Shown here: piece after piece, positions 18,098 through 26,929 of the stretch
Position numbering within the stretch: position 1 is the stretch's first letter
Layout of the letters: each line of letters opens with the position of its first letter
Assembly (NCBI GenBank): GCA_019637615.1
Contig: JAHBVJ010000007.1
Coordinates: forward strand, 203,746 to 267,745
Length of the DNA: 64,000 bases
From: Anaerolineae bacterium
GTDB lineage: Bacteria > Chloroflexota > Anaerolineae > Aggregatilineales > UBA2796
Direction of reading: 5' to 3'
Translations under genes and position numbers: made by a program
Notes under the pieces: generated by a model
Told to the model about the DNA's origin: nothing
The model's database searches: none
The model's input: the letters and a program-made list of their open reading frames with translations, nothing else

Positions 18098-18901
18098 ATG
18101 AACACCGAAGCACAAATTTTGACTCGCAACGGCACGCCGCTCCACTATTGGCTGACGGACGGCCCCGCCGACAGCCCCTTGATCGTCTTTACGCACGGCG
18201 CAGGCTGTGATCACCAGATGTTTGATGAACAGGTCAAGGCGTTGACCGGAAAATATCGCGTCCTGACGTGGGATGTGCGCGGGCACGGCCTCTCGCGCCC
18301 GATCGGAGACGCCTTCACGCTGCGCATTGTGGTCGATGATCTCCTCGCCATCCTCGATCAGCTTGGCGTGCAGCAGGCCATCATCGGCGGGCAGTCGATG
18401 GGCGGCAATGTCGCGCAGGAAATCTGCTTTTTGCATCCAGAGCGCGTTCTCGCCATGCTGCTGATCGACTGCGTGTGCAATACCAATTCGCTGTCGGCCT
18501 TCGAGAAGTGGGCGGTTTCGCTCACGCCGACCATCCTGCGCTGGTATCCCTACGAGACGCTGCTGAAGCAGACCGCCACCACCGTCTCGCGCAAGCCCGA
18601 TGTGCAGAAGTACATCTACGCTGTCATGAAGCCGATCCCCAAAGCGGACATCGTGACCATCATGCAGGAGACGACGGGCGCGCTCCATCCCGACCCGAAC
18701 TACCGCATCCCCAAGCCGTTCTTGCTCGTGCGCGGCGAGCACGACGACGCGGGCGCGATCAAGAAGCAGGGCGCGGCGTGGGCTGCCCGCGAACCCAACT
18801 GCACGTCATTCATCATCCCGAACGCGGGTCACAACTCGAATCAGGACAATCCCGCCGACTTCAACCGCATCATGCTCGACTATCTCGGTACTATAAAGTA
18901 A
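18098..18901 (+). CDS. alpha/beta hydrolase
   Basis: 267 residues. Nucleophile elbow GGQSMGG (S100), oxyanion HG near residue 34 (FTHGAGCDHQ), acid in the VRGEHDDAG strand (about 210-213) and catalytic His in PNAGHNSNQDNP (about 248). This is the full triad of the haloperoxidase / 3-oxoadipate lactonase-like branch, but the substrate is unknown. GAGG lies before the ATG. It is divergent from the HAD gene. Confidence 0.87.
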   Translation: MNTEAQILTRNGTPLHYWLTDGPADSPLIVFTHGAGCDHQMFDEQVKALTGKYRVLTWDVRGHGLSRPIGDAFTLRIVVDDLLAILDQLGVQQAIIGGQSMGGNVAQEICFLHPERVLAMLLIDCVCNTNSLSAFEKWAVSLTPTILRWYPYETLLKQTATTVSRKPDVQKYIYAVMKPIPKADIVTIMQETTGALHPDPNYRIPKPFLLVRGEHDDAGAIKKQGAAWAAREPNCTSFIIPNAGHNSNQDNPADFNRIMLDYLGTIK

Positions 18902-18936
18902 TGGACACGGAATAAGCTCCGAGTAGATAGGGAAAG

Positions 18937-19380
18937 ATGACATCATCGACAGTTAAACTCAGTGTAATGGGACAATATCTTCAAGACATAATCTTGGACG
19001 AGTTTGCAAGGATTCCAATCCGTAACTGGGGTCACTTTTTCCCTGTCTTCGTCGCAACATCAGTATTCATTTCGGCAACACGTGCTGGATTTCTCGGAGA
19101 AACGGCAGAAATTCGTTATAAGGTCGGCAGTCCACCGGAATTTCGGGGCAAGAATGCGCAATGGTTCGCAGAGAATCTTGTAGGAAACAATGAGTATTTG
19201 GATTTGGTCGAGCCTCTCTGGTATCAGGTAGCTGAACGCATCACACCCGTGATTCGAGATCGTGGTGTGATGCTCAAAGCAGAGATGCCGATATTGGAGC
19301 CATCCAAGATAGAGCGACTTTCCCAACTAGTCTTGGAAAAAGTAGATTTCGCGCTTAGGTTCGAAGATGGCACTAAATAG
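18937..19380 (+). CDS. hypothetical protein
   Basis: 147 residues, ATG preceded by AGGGAAAG. No known domain seen. Two central hydrophobic stretches (HFFPVFVATSVFISATRAGF) might be buried or membrane-associated; the rest is charged and helical. The base composition is richer in A+T than both neighbours, which suggests more recent arrival. It follows the hydrolase by 35 bp in the same direction and converges with the reductase. Confidence 0.5.
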   Translation: MTSSTVKLSVMGQYLQDIILDEFARIPIRNWGHFFPVFVATSVFISATRAGFLGETAEIRYKVGSPPEFRGKNAQWFAENLVGNNEYLDLVEPLWYQVAERITPVIRDRGVMLKAEMPILEPSKIERLSQLVLEKVDFALRFEDGTK

Positions 19381-19403
19381 GACGCTTCAAAGTCGGCAGA
19401 CAA

Positions 19404-20537
19404 CTAGTAGTGTTCACCCGACATCGCCCGCAGCACGGGCGCGCGCAAGACGGGTAGCGTCGCCAGCCAGAAGATGCCATTGAACACGGCGGCATTCGAC
19501 GCCACGTACTGCTTGATCAGCCACGCCGTGCCGAGCGACCCGCCGACGGCTTGCTGCCAGCGCGGCTCGTAGGCGGCTTCCGTCGCGGTGCCGTCCAGCA
19601 CTTCCAGCGCGGTTTGTGCGGCTGCGCGACCTGTCAACATGGCGGGGTAAATGCCGCCGCCGGTGATCGCGTTGACGAACTGCCCCGCGTCCCCGACAAA
19701 CATCATCCCCGGCACATGCCGTACCTGTTTGTCGGTGAATAGGGGGAGCTGCCACGTCTGCGCGGTTTCCGACAAAATCTCGTGCGGGAACTCGGCTTGC
19801 ATCCGCTCGGAGAACTGCTTGAGCAGCGTTTCGAGACCTTCGGTACGCGCCTTGTACTCGCGGTTGTGCAGGTACACGCCGATGTTGCAGCGTCCGTTCG
19901 CGCTAGGGAAAATCCACGCGTAGCCGGGGATCAGGTCGCGCGGGAAGTAGAAATACACGCACGGCGGCATCGGCTTCTTGAGCACGCCATACGCGCGGAT
20001 CGAGACGGCGGTCTTATCGGCATCCTGTACGCGTCCGCGCACCGTCCGCGCCAGCGCCGAGGATGCGCCGTCCGCCGCGATTACGACCTTGGCCTCGTGC
20101 TCAATCAGCGTTTTGTCGCGGCGCTCAACGACGCCGACTACGCGATTGCCATCCATCAGCGGCTTGGTGATGTTCATCATCTCGAATTTCGCGCCGTTTT
20201 CGATGGCCTTACGATGCAGCGCGAGGTCGAAACTCATACGCGTGGCAGTCATCGAGAACACGTCCTCGGAGACTTCATGCGTGGTCAGTGTCCGTCCCGA
20301 TGGCGCTTCGATGGAGAGCGACGTCACCCGATGATAGTCGATGCCCGCCTTGCGCACATCGATGCCCATCTCGTGCAGCATCAGCATGACGTGGATGGGT
20401 AGTCCATCGCCGCACACTTTATCGCGCGGGAAGGCTTGCCGATCCGCCAGCAGCACGGATTTCCCCTGCTGCGCCAATGTCGCGGCGGCAACCGCACCGC
20501 CGGGGCCAGAACCGATCACAATCGCATCGTAAATCAT
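19404..20537 (-). CDS. geranylgeranyl reductase family FAD-dependent oxidoreductase
   Basis: 377 residues. FAD-binding GSGPGGAVAA at residues 9-18, then the family signature PRDKVCGDGL (about 37-46) and the second FAD motif MMFVGDAGQFVNAITGGGIYPAM (about 280-302). These match the geranylgeranyl reductase family, which saturates isoprenoid chains of chlorophyll, quinones or archaeal-type lipids with reduced flavin. No photosynthesis gene is near, so a role on quinone or carotenoid/isoprenoid lipid is more likely; this is inference. Confidence 0.88.
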   Translation of the reverse strand: MIYDAIVIGSGPGGAVAAATLAQQGKSVLLADRQAFPRDKVCGDGLPIHVMLMLHEMGIDVRKAGIDYHRVTSLSIEAPSGRTLTTHEVSEDVFSMTATRMSFDLALHRKAIENGAKFEMMNITKPLMDGNRVVGVVERRDKTLIEHEAKVVIAADGASSALARTVRGRVQDADKTAVSIRAYGVLKKPMPPCVYFYFPRDLIPGYAWIFPSANGRCNIGVYLHNREYKARTEGLETLLKQFSERMQAEFPHEILSETAQTWQLPLFTDKQVRHVPGMMFVGDAGQFVNAITGGGIYPAMLTGRAAAQTALEVLDGTATEAAYEPRWQQAVGGSLGTAWLIKQYVASNAAVFNGIFWLATLPVLRAPVLRAMSGEHY

Positions 20538-20716
20538 GGGCTGGAGAACTCTACTCTATGGACTGTGCCAAAAACGCGGTAGTATTTTCATCTAACGTTC
20601 CATGTATTGCAAGAAAGCAAAGTCGCGGAGCAATGCGTGATGAGCAGCCCAGCCGCATCAATAGGGATACGCTGGCGTGGAAGTCATCATGGCGCACGCG
20701 CTGCTTTGGATGAAGT

Positions 20717-21784
20717 ATGCTCGACGTAATCATTGTTGGGGTTTGGCTCGCGGTTTCGATGGGCGTTTTCTGGTATCTCCAGCTAAGAACTGGCATCCTG
20801 AGCACGCATTTTTTCGCGCAGGTCGGCGGCCTGAGCGTGATCGGCGGGTTGTGCATCTATTTAGGCGTGCGGCTGTTGATTGTGGAGAGCAGCGCGTTAA
20901 ACATCGTGTTGGCAGTTGCCAGCTTCGTGATCGCCTTCTATCATCTGGCCTTCACGTTCTTCAAACTGACTACCGAGTCCGATTCCCGCTACCGCCGGAT
21001 GCAGAAGGCGAACCGCGCCGTTGTCAGCTATAACATGCCGCATGAACGCTTCAACGTCCAGACGGAAGATGGGGTCACTCTGCGCGGCATTCAAATCAAC
21101 ACCCATCCGGGCGAATTTGAGCGCGCGGTCATCGTATGTCATGGGGCGGGACGCAGCAAAAACACGCTGCCCATCGTCCAGACCTGTCAGATACTCGCCA
21201 CCCGCTATCCCGTGTTCACCTTCGATTTTCGAGGTCACATGGAAAGCAGCGGCGTCTTTAAGGCGGATGGCGATACCGAAGCCGATCTGAAGGCGGTGCT
21301 GGACTACGTGCGCGGCTTGGGCTACCGGAAAGTCGCCGTGTTCGGCTGGTCAATCGGCGCATGGACGGCGCTGCTCTCGGCCTCGCTCGGACGCCCCATT
21401 GATGCCATCATCGCAGGTGCGCCGCCGCCTGTCGATATTGCCAGCACACGGCAGATCACCTTGCTCAAGCGGTATCGGGCGGTAAGCCCATTGGTACGCT
21501 TTGGCGTGTCGGTTATGCGCAATTTCCGGGCGCGGTTGGGCACCTATGCACTGCAAATCACCGAATTCGTCAAGAATATACCGAGCGAAACGCCAATTTT
21601 GCTGGTGTACAATGACTATGATTACACGTCGCGGGTTGATTCGAGCAAATTCGACGCGTTGTTTGAGCAGTTGCCGCCGAATCGAGAGAAATTCCAACTC
21701 CCCGGCAAGGGGCATCTCTTCGATTGGCCTAACACGTTCTTCCTTTGGAATAAGATGTTAGACTGGTTGAATGCCCGTTTTTGA
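20717..21784 (+). CDS. membrane-anchored alpha/beta hydrolase
   Basis: 355 residues. Two or three N-terminal transmembrane helices (residues 3-85), then an alpha/beta hydrolase domain with HGAG oxyanion segment (about 142), nucleophile FGWSIGAW (S212), acid YNDYDYTS (about 300) and His in GKGHLFDW (about 338). Family members include lysophospholipase- and peptidase-like serine hydrolases acting near the membrane. It precedes cdsA by 87 bp in the same direction, so the two may be linked through lipid metabolism. Confidence 0.82.
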   Translation: MLDVIIVGVWLAVSMGVFWYLQLRTGILSTHFFAQVGGLSVIGGLCIYLGVRLLIVESSALNIVLAVASFVIAFYHLAFTFFKLTTESDSRYRRMQKANRAVVSYNMPHERFNVQTEDGVTLRGIQINTHPGEFERAVIVCHGAGRSKNTLPIVQTCQILATRYPVFTFDFRGHMESSGVFKADGDTEADLKAVLDYVRGLGYRKVAVFGWSIGAWTALLSASLGRPIDAIIAGAPPPVDIASTRQITLLKRYRAVSPLVRFGVSVMRNFRARLGTYALQITEFVKNIPSETPILLVYNDYDYTSRVDSSKFDALFEQLPPNREKFQLPGKGHLFDWPNTFFLWNKMLDWLNARF

Positions 21785-21871
21785 AAGTGAGCCATCTGAT
21801 GATCTGCCACCACAAAGCGCGACTCACGCCGCTACTTACCTTACAACTCTCAGCACTTTTGTGGAGCGCTC

Positions 21872-22741
21872 TTGACTACTGAATCTGCGGAGAAGGTACC
21901 CGAAAAGACCACCGAGGCTCCGGCGGAGCACCGCACGCTCGGCAGGGATTTCGGACGGCGTCTGCTCACCGCCCTGATCGGTGGGCCGCTGATCATCTGG
22001 ATTATCTATACGGGTGCGCCCTTTTTCGCCATCGCAGTATTGCTGGTGGCGGCGCTGGCAGCGTACGAGATGAACAACATCGTGCGCCCCGGTCACTTTG
22101 GCATCGCCATGCTAGAAGTCATGACCTTCGCCACCATTGCCGCCGTCATGCTGCAAGCGCCGCTCGTGCTGCTGACCGCCATCATTGTCACGGTAGCGAT
22201 TGGCATCGTGGAATCGCTGATGATGGAAGAATCCAAACTGCGCTATTTCTGGCGCAACTGGGTCTTCCTGATCGCGGGCGGGTTGTACGTCGGCCTGCCG
22301 ATGGCGCTGCTGCTCGTCATCCGCGATTACCCCGACGGGCGCTGGTGGGTTGGTGTGTTGTTCGCGGCGAACTGGGCAACCGACGGCTTCGCGCTGATCG
22401 GTGGGCGGTTGTTCGGGCGAACCAAACTCGCACCACAGATTTCCCCCGGCAAAACGGTCGAAGGCGTGCGTGTTGGCGTCTTGGCGGGCGTGCTGATCGG
22501 AATGGCGGTCGGCGTGCTCCTGCTCAAATTGGCTCCGTTGCCCGTTTTCATCGCCTCGGCGGTCGTGGCGCTGCTCACGGTAGTCGGTGATCTGCTCGAA
22601 TCGTGGCTCAAGCGCACGTTTCAAGTTAAAGACAGTGGCGCGATCCTCCCCGGTCATGGCGGCATCTTGGATCGGATTGACGGCCTGTTGCTGGCGACGC
22701 CGGGTCTGTTCATCGTCTTGCTGTTCTTCGGCATCTGGTAA
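21872..22741 (+). CDS. cdsA: phosphatidate cytidylyltransferase
   Basis: 289 residues with a TTG start; GGAG lies 6 nt upstream. Six to eight transmembrane helices. The C-terminal CDP-DAG synthase signature is complete: S-W-L-K-R-x4-K-D-S-G-x2-L-P-G-H-G-G-x-x-D-R-x-D (about residues 247-275). Makes CDP-diacylglycerol from phosphatidate and CTP, the branch point of membrane phospholipid synthesis. The N-terminal 30 residues are a charged cytoplasmic tail. Genes usually beside cdsA (uppS, dxr) are absent. Confidence 0.95.
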   Translation: MTTESAEKVPEKTTEAPAEHRTLGRDFGRRLLTALIGGPLIIWIIYTGAPFFAIAVLLVAALAAYEMNNIVRPGHFGIAMLEVMTFATIAAVMLQAPLVLLTAIIVTVAIGIVESLMMEESKLRYFWRNWVFLIAGGLYVGLPMALLLVIRDYPDGRWWVGVLFAANWATDGFALIGGRLFGRTKLAPQISPGKTVEGVRVGVLAGVLIGMAVGVLLLKLAPLPVFIASAVVALLTVVGDLLESWLKRTFQVKDSGAILPGHGGILDRIDGLLLATPGLFIVLLFFGIW

Positions 22742-22760
22742 GACTGTGACTTTTCTGTGC

Positions 22761-22789
22761 TTGACTCAGACATCACATCGGCCTACAAT
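22761..22789 (+). promoter_or_regulatory. strong sigma-70-type promoter
   Basis: TTGACT, exactly 17-bp spacer, TACAAT. Predicted start near 22796. It lies 20 bp after the cdsA stop and points into the gene-free stretch before the ABC transporter. Confidence 0.75.
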
Positions 22790-22795
22790 GGCGCT

Positions 22796-22971
22796 GGTTT
22801 CACATAACAGTAAAGGTTATATGGACGACTACCCTAGTTATCAACAAGTGTCAGTTTGCGCGGTGAACACAAATTCATCGGCGCTGCTACGGGTTTGCTG
22901 CCTCCCATGATCGCCTGATCATGCCCCTGTTCTGAGAGCATCCGACCCCTAGCGCCGCGTAGGGGTTTTTT
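22796..22971 (+). ncRNA. candidate small RNA or attenuator leader
   Basis: A self-contained unit: promoter at 22761-22789 and intrinsic terminator at 22946-22971 give a transcript of about 175 nt. Inside are a perfect 7-bp hairpin CATGATC-GCCT-GATCATG (22906-22923) and a 6-bp hairpin GGTGAA/TTCATC. The 5' end GGCGCTGG can pair (one G-U) with CTAGCGCC in the terminator loop region, so 5'-3' pairing and terminator formation compete. A 29-codon frame with AAAGG upstream (22821-22910) is also present. I compared it by eye with SRP RNA, 6S RNA, TPP and guanidine-I riboswitches and could not assign it. It may be a stand-alone RNA or an attenuator for the ABC transporter 45 bp downstream. Confidence 0.5.
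22946..22971 (+). terminator. intrinsic terminator upstream of ABC transporter
   Basis: CCCCTA, 8-nt loop, TAGGGG, then six T. It lies 45 bp before the permease start, so it either ends the small RNA or regulates the transporter by attenuation. Confidence 0.88.
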
Positions 22972-23015
22972 GTGCCTCCACCTCGCAACCTCATGCTTAC
23001 CATTGGAGGTGCAAT

Positions 23016-24749
23016 ATGCAGACACCACGCCGTAACGTGTTTGCAGCGGGGCACATCGGAGCGCTCCAACTCAGAGTTGCCGATGTCATCATCCTGCTAG
23101 TCTTAGCAGTCATCATCTTGATCGGGATAAGGCTGGCGGTGAACGTGCCGCAGACGCTATCCGGCCCCACCATCGATCTTTCGCCACGCGTACTGCCGTA
23201 CTATGCGCTGCTCTCGCTGCTGCGGATGAGCGCCGCCTACGCACTGTCGCTGATCTTCTCGCTGCTGTATGGCTATTTTGCCGCCAGCAATCCGAACACC
23301 GAGCGCATCATGCTGCCCATCCTCGATGTGCTGCAATCGGTGCCGATCCTGTCGTTTCTGCCTGTGGTGCTGCTCGGCCTGACCGCCGTGCTGCCGCAAG
23401 GCATCGCCATCGAGCTGTCGGCGGTGCTGCTGATCTTCACCAGTCAGGCGTGGAACATCACCTACAGCTTTTATCAGTCGCTCAAGACGCTGCCCACTGA
23501 TATTCGGGAAGCGGCCTACATTTTCCGCTTCAACTGGTGGTGGCGCTTCCGCCGGATGCAGCTTCCCTTCGCGGCGATTGGCCTGATCTGGAACAGCGTG
23601 ATGTCATGGGCGGGCGGTTGGTTCTTCTTGATAGCCGCTGAGACGTTCAACGTCGGGACGCGCGACTTCCGCTTGCCCGGTCTTGGCTCCTATCTGCAAA
23701 CCGCCGCACAGCGCAACGACGTGACCGCCATTGTATGGGGCTTGGGCACGCTCATCGTGTTGGTCACACTGCTCGATCAACTGATCTTGCGTCCGCTGCT
23801 GGCGTGGTCAGATAAATTCAAGGTCGAAATGGTGGAAAGCGACTCGCCGCCTACCTCGTGGTTCTACGACCTGCTTGGTCATTCCCATTTAGCGACGGGC
23901 TTCACGAACCATGTGGTCATCGGGCTGCTGCGCAGCGTAGATCGGCGGTTAGGCAGATCGCTGCGCAGCGGGCTGGCCTTCGAGGCCGAAGAAACCGAAG
24001 CCAAGCCCAACCCCATTCGCCGCCTGATTCTGGGCGTGCTGGCGCTTGGTGTCCTGTATGGTGTATGGCAGCTCGCTGGCCTATTGATCACCGTACCGCT
24101 CGCGGATTACGGGCGAATCGTGGTCGGCGCGTTCTCGACGGCGCTGCGTGTATTCATCTCGCTTGGCATTGGCCTGCTGTGGACGGTGCCGCTCGGCGTG
24201 GCGATTGGCTCCAACCCGAAATTAGCGGGCATCTTGCAGCCTATCGTGCAGATCGTGGCCTCGGTGCCCGCGACGGCGCTGTTCCCGATTTTGCTGCTCG
24301 CCTTGATCAACCTCCCCGGCGGCTTGAACATCGCGGCGGTGGCGCTGATGCTGCTCGGCACCCAGTGGTACATTCTGTTCAACGTAATCGCGGGTGCGTC
24401 CGCCATCCCGCAGGACTTGCGCTATACGACCGATCTGCTACGCTTCAGCAGCCGCAAACGCTGGCAGCGCTTGATCTTGCCGTCACTGTTCCCGTACCTC
24501 GTCACGGGTCTGATCACGGCAGGCGGCGGCGCATGGAACGCCAGCATCGTCGCGGAATACACGACATTCGGTGCTAAAACCTACAGTGTGACCGGACTCG
24601 GTTCGCTGATCAGCGAAGCCACCGCAACGGGCAACTTCGGCCTGCTGGCGGCTTCCACCCTGACCATGATCCTCGTGGTCGTTTCGCTCAACCGCTACTT
24701 CTGGCGTCGGCTGTACCGCCTCGCTGAAGAGAAATATAAGATGGAGTGA
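23016..24749 (+). CDS. ABC transporter permease with two fused membrane domains
   Basis: 577 residues, GGAGG 6 nt before the ATG. Two BPD_transp_1 (TauC/SsuC-type) domains in tandem, about residues 60-270 and 345-570; each has an EAA-type loop (first: PTDIREAAYIFRFNWWWRFRRM; second: PQDLRYTTDLLRFSSRKRWQRL in pattern). Single-chain double permeases of this kind accompany nitrate/sulfonate-class ATPases with a C-terminal AAA-associated domain. No substrate-binding protein is encoded nearby. Overlaps or abuts the ATPase gene; the two surely form one unit. Confidence 0.9.
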   Translation: MQTPRRNVFAAGHIGALQLRVADVIILLVLAVIILIGIRLAVNVPQTLSGPTIDLSPRVLPYYALLSLLRMSAAYALSLIFSLLYGYFAASNPNTERIMLPILDVLQSVPILSFLPVVLLGLTAVLPQGIAIELSAVLLIFTSQAWNITYSFYQSLKTLPTDIREAAYIFRFNWWWRFRRMQLPFAAIGLIWNSVMSWAGGWFFLIAAETFNVGTRDFRLPGLGSYLQTAAQRNDVTAIVWGLGTLIVLVTLLDQLILRPLLAWSDKFKVEMVESDSPPTSWFYDLLGHSHLATGFTNHVVIGLLRSVDRRLGRSLRSGLAFEAEETEAKPNPIRRLILGVLALGVLYGVWQLAGLLITVPLADYGRIVVGAFSTALRVFISLGIGLLWTVPLGVAIGSNPKLAGILQPIVQIVASVPATALFPILLLALINLPGGLNIAAVALMLLGTQWYILFNVIAGASAIPQDLRYTTDLLRFSSRKRWQRLILPSLFPYLVTGLITAGGGAWNASIVAEYTTFGAKTYSVTGLGSLISEATATGNFGLLAASTLTMILVVVSLNRYFWRRLYRLAEEKYKME

Positions 24750-24754
24750 CACTC

Positions 24755-26107
24755 ATGGCACTATCAAACAATCTACCAATGGCCTATCCCAAGACGTTGG
24801 GCAGCGAACTCGTCACTCTGCGCAATGTTGGCAAGACTTACGGGCGCGGCAACAAGCAAACCGAAGCGCTGCACGGCATCAATCTAACGATCAAAGAGGG
24901 TGAGTTCGTAGCGCTGCTAGGCCCATCCGGCTGCGGCAAATCGACGCTGCTGCGCATCATCACGGGGCTGAACAATGCCACTACGGGCGATGTGCTGTAT
25001 CGCGGTAAGGCGCTCACCGGCGTTAACCCGCACGCGACCATCGTGTTTCAAGCCTTCGCGCTGTATCCGTGGCTGACGGTACAGGAAAATGTCGAAGCTG
25101 CCCTCGAACCGCTCGGCGTCGCCCGCTTGGAGCGCACCAAACGCGCGCTCCGCCTGCTTGACCGCGTCGGTTTGGACGGCTTCGAGTCGGCTTACCCGCG
25201 TGAATTGTCCGGCGGGATGCGGCAGAAGGTCGGCTTTGCCCGCGCGATGGCGGTGGAGCCGGAATTGCTGTGCTTGGACGAGCCGTTCTCCGCGCTGGAT
25301 GTCCTCTCGGCGGAGAGCTTGCGCGGTGAGTTGATGGAATTGTGGCTCGGCGGGGCAATCCCCACCAAGGCCGTGCTGATGGTCAGCCACAACATCGAGG
25401 AAGCTGTGTTCATGGCGGATCGGCTGATCGTGATGGACAAAGGCCCCGGTCATATCATCGCGGATATTCCGGTCAACCTGCCGCACCCGCGCTACCGCAA
25501 AGAACGGCCTTTCCTCGCGCTGGTCGATCAAGTCTATGGGCTGATCGTGGGCAAAACCAGCAGCGAGTCGGAAGAACTCGGCACGGCTCCGGGCGAAACG
25601 GGCGCGACCCGTGCGCTGCCAGTGGTATCGATTGATACCGTGACCGGTATGCTGGAACGCGTCAATGAGGAACCGAACGACAAGATCGACATCTATCGTC
25701 TGGCGACGGACTTGCATCTGTCTGATCATGCCATTCTGCCAGCGGTGGAAGCGGCGGAATTGTTCGGCTTCGCGACGGTGGACGCGGGCGATCTGACCCT
25801 GACGCCGCTCGGTCAAGCCTTTGCCGACGCCAGCATTCAGGGACGTAAGGAAATCTTCGCGGGGCGCATCCGCCGCGTGCCGATCATCCGGTGGATTCGC
25901 AGCATGTTGGACGCCGCCGATCAACATCGCTTGGATTGGGACGTATTCCAGACTGCCCTCGCCCTCGAATTTCCGGCGCAAGAAGTTACCGCGCAACTCG
26001 ATACCGCCGTCAATTGGGGGCGCTATGCAGAGTTGTACTCTTACGATAACGATCAGAGTGACCTGTTCATCGATGCGGATGATGTCCCCCTGAACGTGGG
26101 AAAATGA
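24755..26107 (+). CDS. ABC transporter ATPase with C-terminal AAA-associated domain
   Basis: 450 residues from ATG 24755 (GGAG 8 nt upstream; a GTG at 24746 overlapping the permease stop is the alternative). ATPase domain 18-260: Walker A GPSGCGKST (56-64), signature LSGGMRQ (about 150), Walker B LLCLDEP. It is in the TauB/SsuB/NrtD class. The extra 150 residues after about 300 resemble the AAA-associated C-terminal domain with a winged-helix-like segment (IYRLATDLHLSDHAILPAVEAAELF in part). In such pairs the domain probably regulates transport. Energises the permease just upstream; substrate unknown. Confidence 0.9.
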   Translation: MALSNNLPMAYPKTLGSELVTLRNVGKTYGRGNKQTEALHGINLTIKEGEFVALLGPSGCGKSTLLRIITGLNNATTGDVLYRGKALTGVNPHATIVFQAFALYPWLTVQENVEAALEPLGVARLERTKRALRLLDRVGLDGFESAYPRELSGGMRQKVGFARAMAVEPELLCLDEPFSALDVLSAESLRGELMELWLGGAIPTKAVLMVSHNIEEAVFMADRLIVMDKGPGHIIADIPVNLPHPRYRKERPFLALVDQVYGLIVGKTSSESEELGTAPGETGATRALPVVSIDTVTGMLERVNEEPNDKIDIYRLATDLHLSDHAILPAVEAAELFGFATVDAGDLTLTPLGQAFADASIQGRKEIFAGRIRRVPIIRWIRSMLDAADQHRLDWDVFQTALALEFPAQEVTAQLDTAVNWGRYAELYSYDNDQSDLFIDADDVPLNVGK

Positions 26108-26151
26108 TGGCTGCGATGGCTGGATACCCGTCGTTGCCCATCGATTACGGT

Positions 26152-26929
26152 GGACAATGATCCCCAAGATGATCCCGCTGGCTGGTGCGGGCGGGATCAT
26201 TGAGGAGGAAGTCCTTAGTGCTGAGTGCTTAGTCCTTAGTATAGGCAGCAGAGCAGCGCTTGGGACGAAGTGCCGCGTGCTAAGGAAAGGCGAGTCGGGG
26301 CTACCGTGTGCGCGAGGCGGGGATGGGTGTGCAGTTGGTGGAAGCATCGGCGGTTACCTCGTAGAACTGGATGGGTCGAAGCCTTGTTAACCCTGTTAAA
26401 CAGAGTTATTTCAGGTCGGATGATGTTTTGTGCATAATGGCCTGTCCTGAACCCGAAAATAACAGGGCTAGGAACAGGGCTAACAGGGAAAAACAGAGCG
26501 ACGATGAAAGTCCTTAGTGCTGATAGATAACCGAAATTGATTAGTCATGAACGTCAAGCTCAAATGGACGCCACATGTGGCGTCCGTACGATAGGAATAG
26601 TCGTTGTCGGTATGCTATGAGTATCTGCCGTAACCTTCGTCGTGTAGTCATTCAACCTCACCCCCCACTCCGCTCCGCAACGAGGGAAACCGAAGGTTCG
26701 CCTAATAAGTCGGTGCTATTGTCGGTTTTGATTAACGAATAGCGAGTAAGTACACACAAGTACTGAGGCGTGTTTGGTTAGATTTGCCTGTTTTGCCTGA
26801 TAAACAGGCAATTTCAGGGAACAGGCAGTTTTACGCTTAGATGAGCCGTTATGAACCTATTGGAACAGGCAAATAACAGGCAGGATCAGGCAAAAACAGG
26901 GCGACGAAAGCAGTCCTCAGTGCTGAGGA
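26152..26929 (+). repeat. composite dispersed repeat, copy B
   Basis: Reverse-complement partner of copy A (15469-16153). It begins GGACAATGATCCC 44 bp after the ATPase stop, then the ATGATCCCG/CGGGATCAT hairpin (26169-26200), heptamers (26216-26243), a GC-rich stretch, CCTGTT modules, the perfect palindrome GGACGCCACATGTGGCGTCC (26566-26585), about 150 bp not shared with A, and a last CCTGTT set (26774-26902) about 95% identical by eye to A's 15470-15600. Its direction makes a pair of inverted repeats around 16154-26151. Confidence 0.85.

Noticed and set aside
22860..22971. TPP or guanidine-I riboswitch before the ABC transporter
   Set aside because: CTGAGA is present, but the following conserved blocks of the TPP element are absent, and the guanidine-I conserved text is not found.
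24917..26347. 476-codon frame on the minus strand
   Set aside because: Antisense to the ABC ATPase and extends into repeat copy B.
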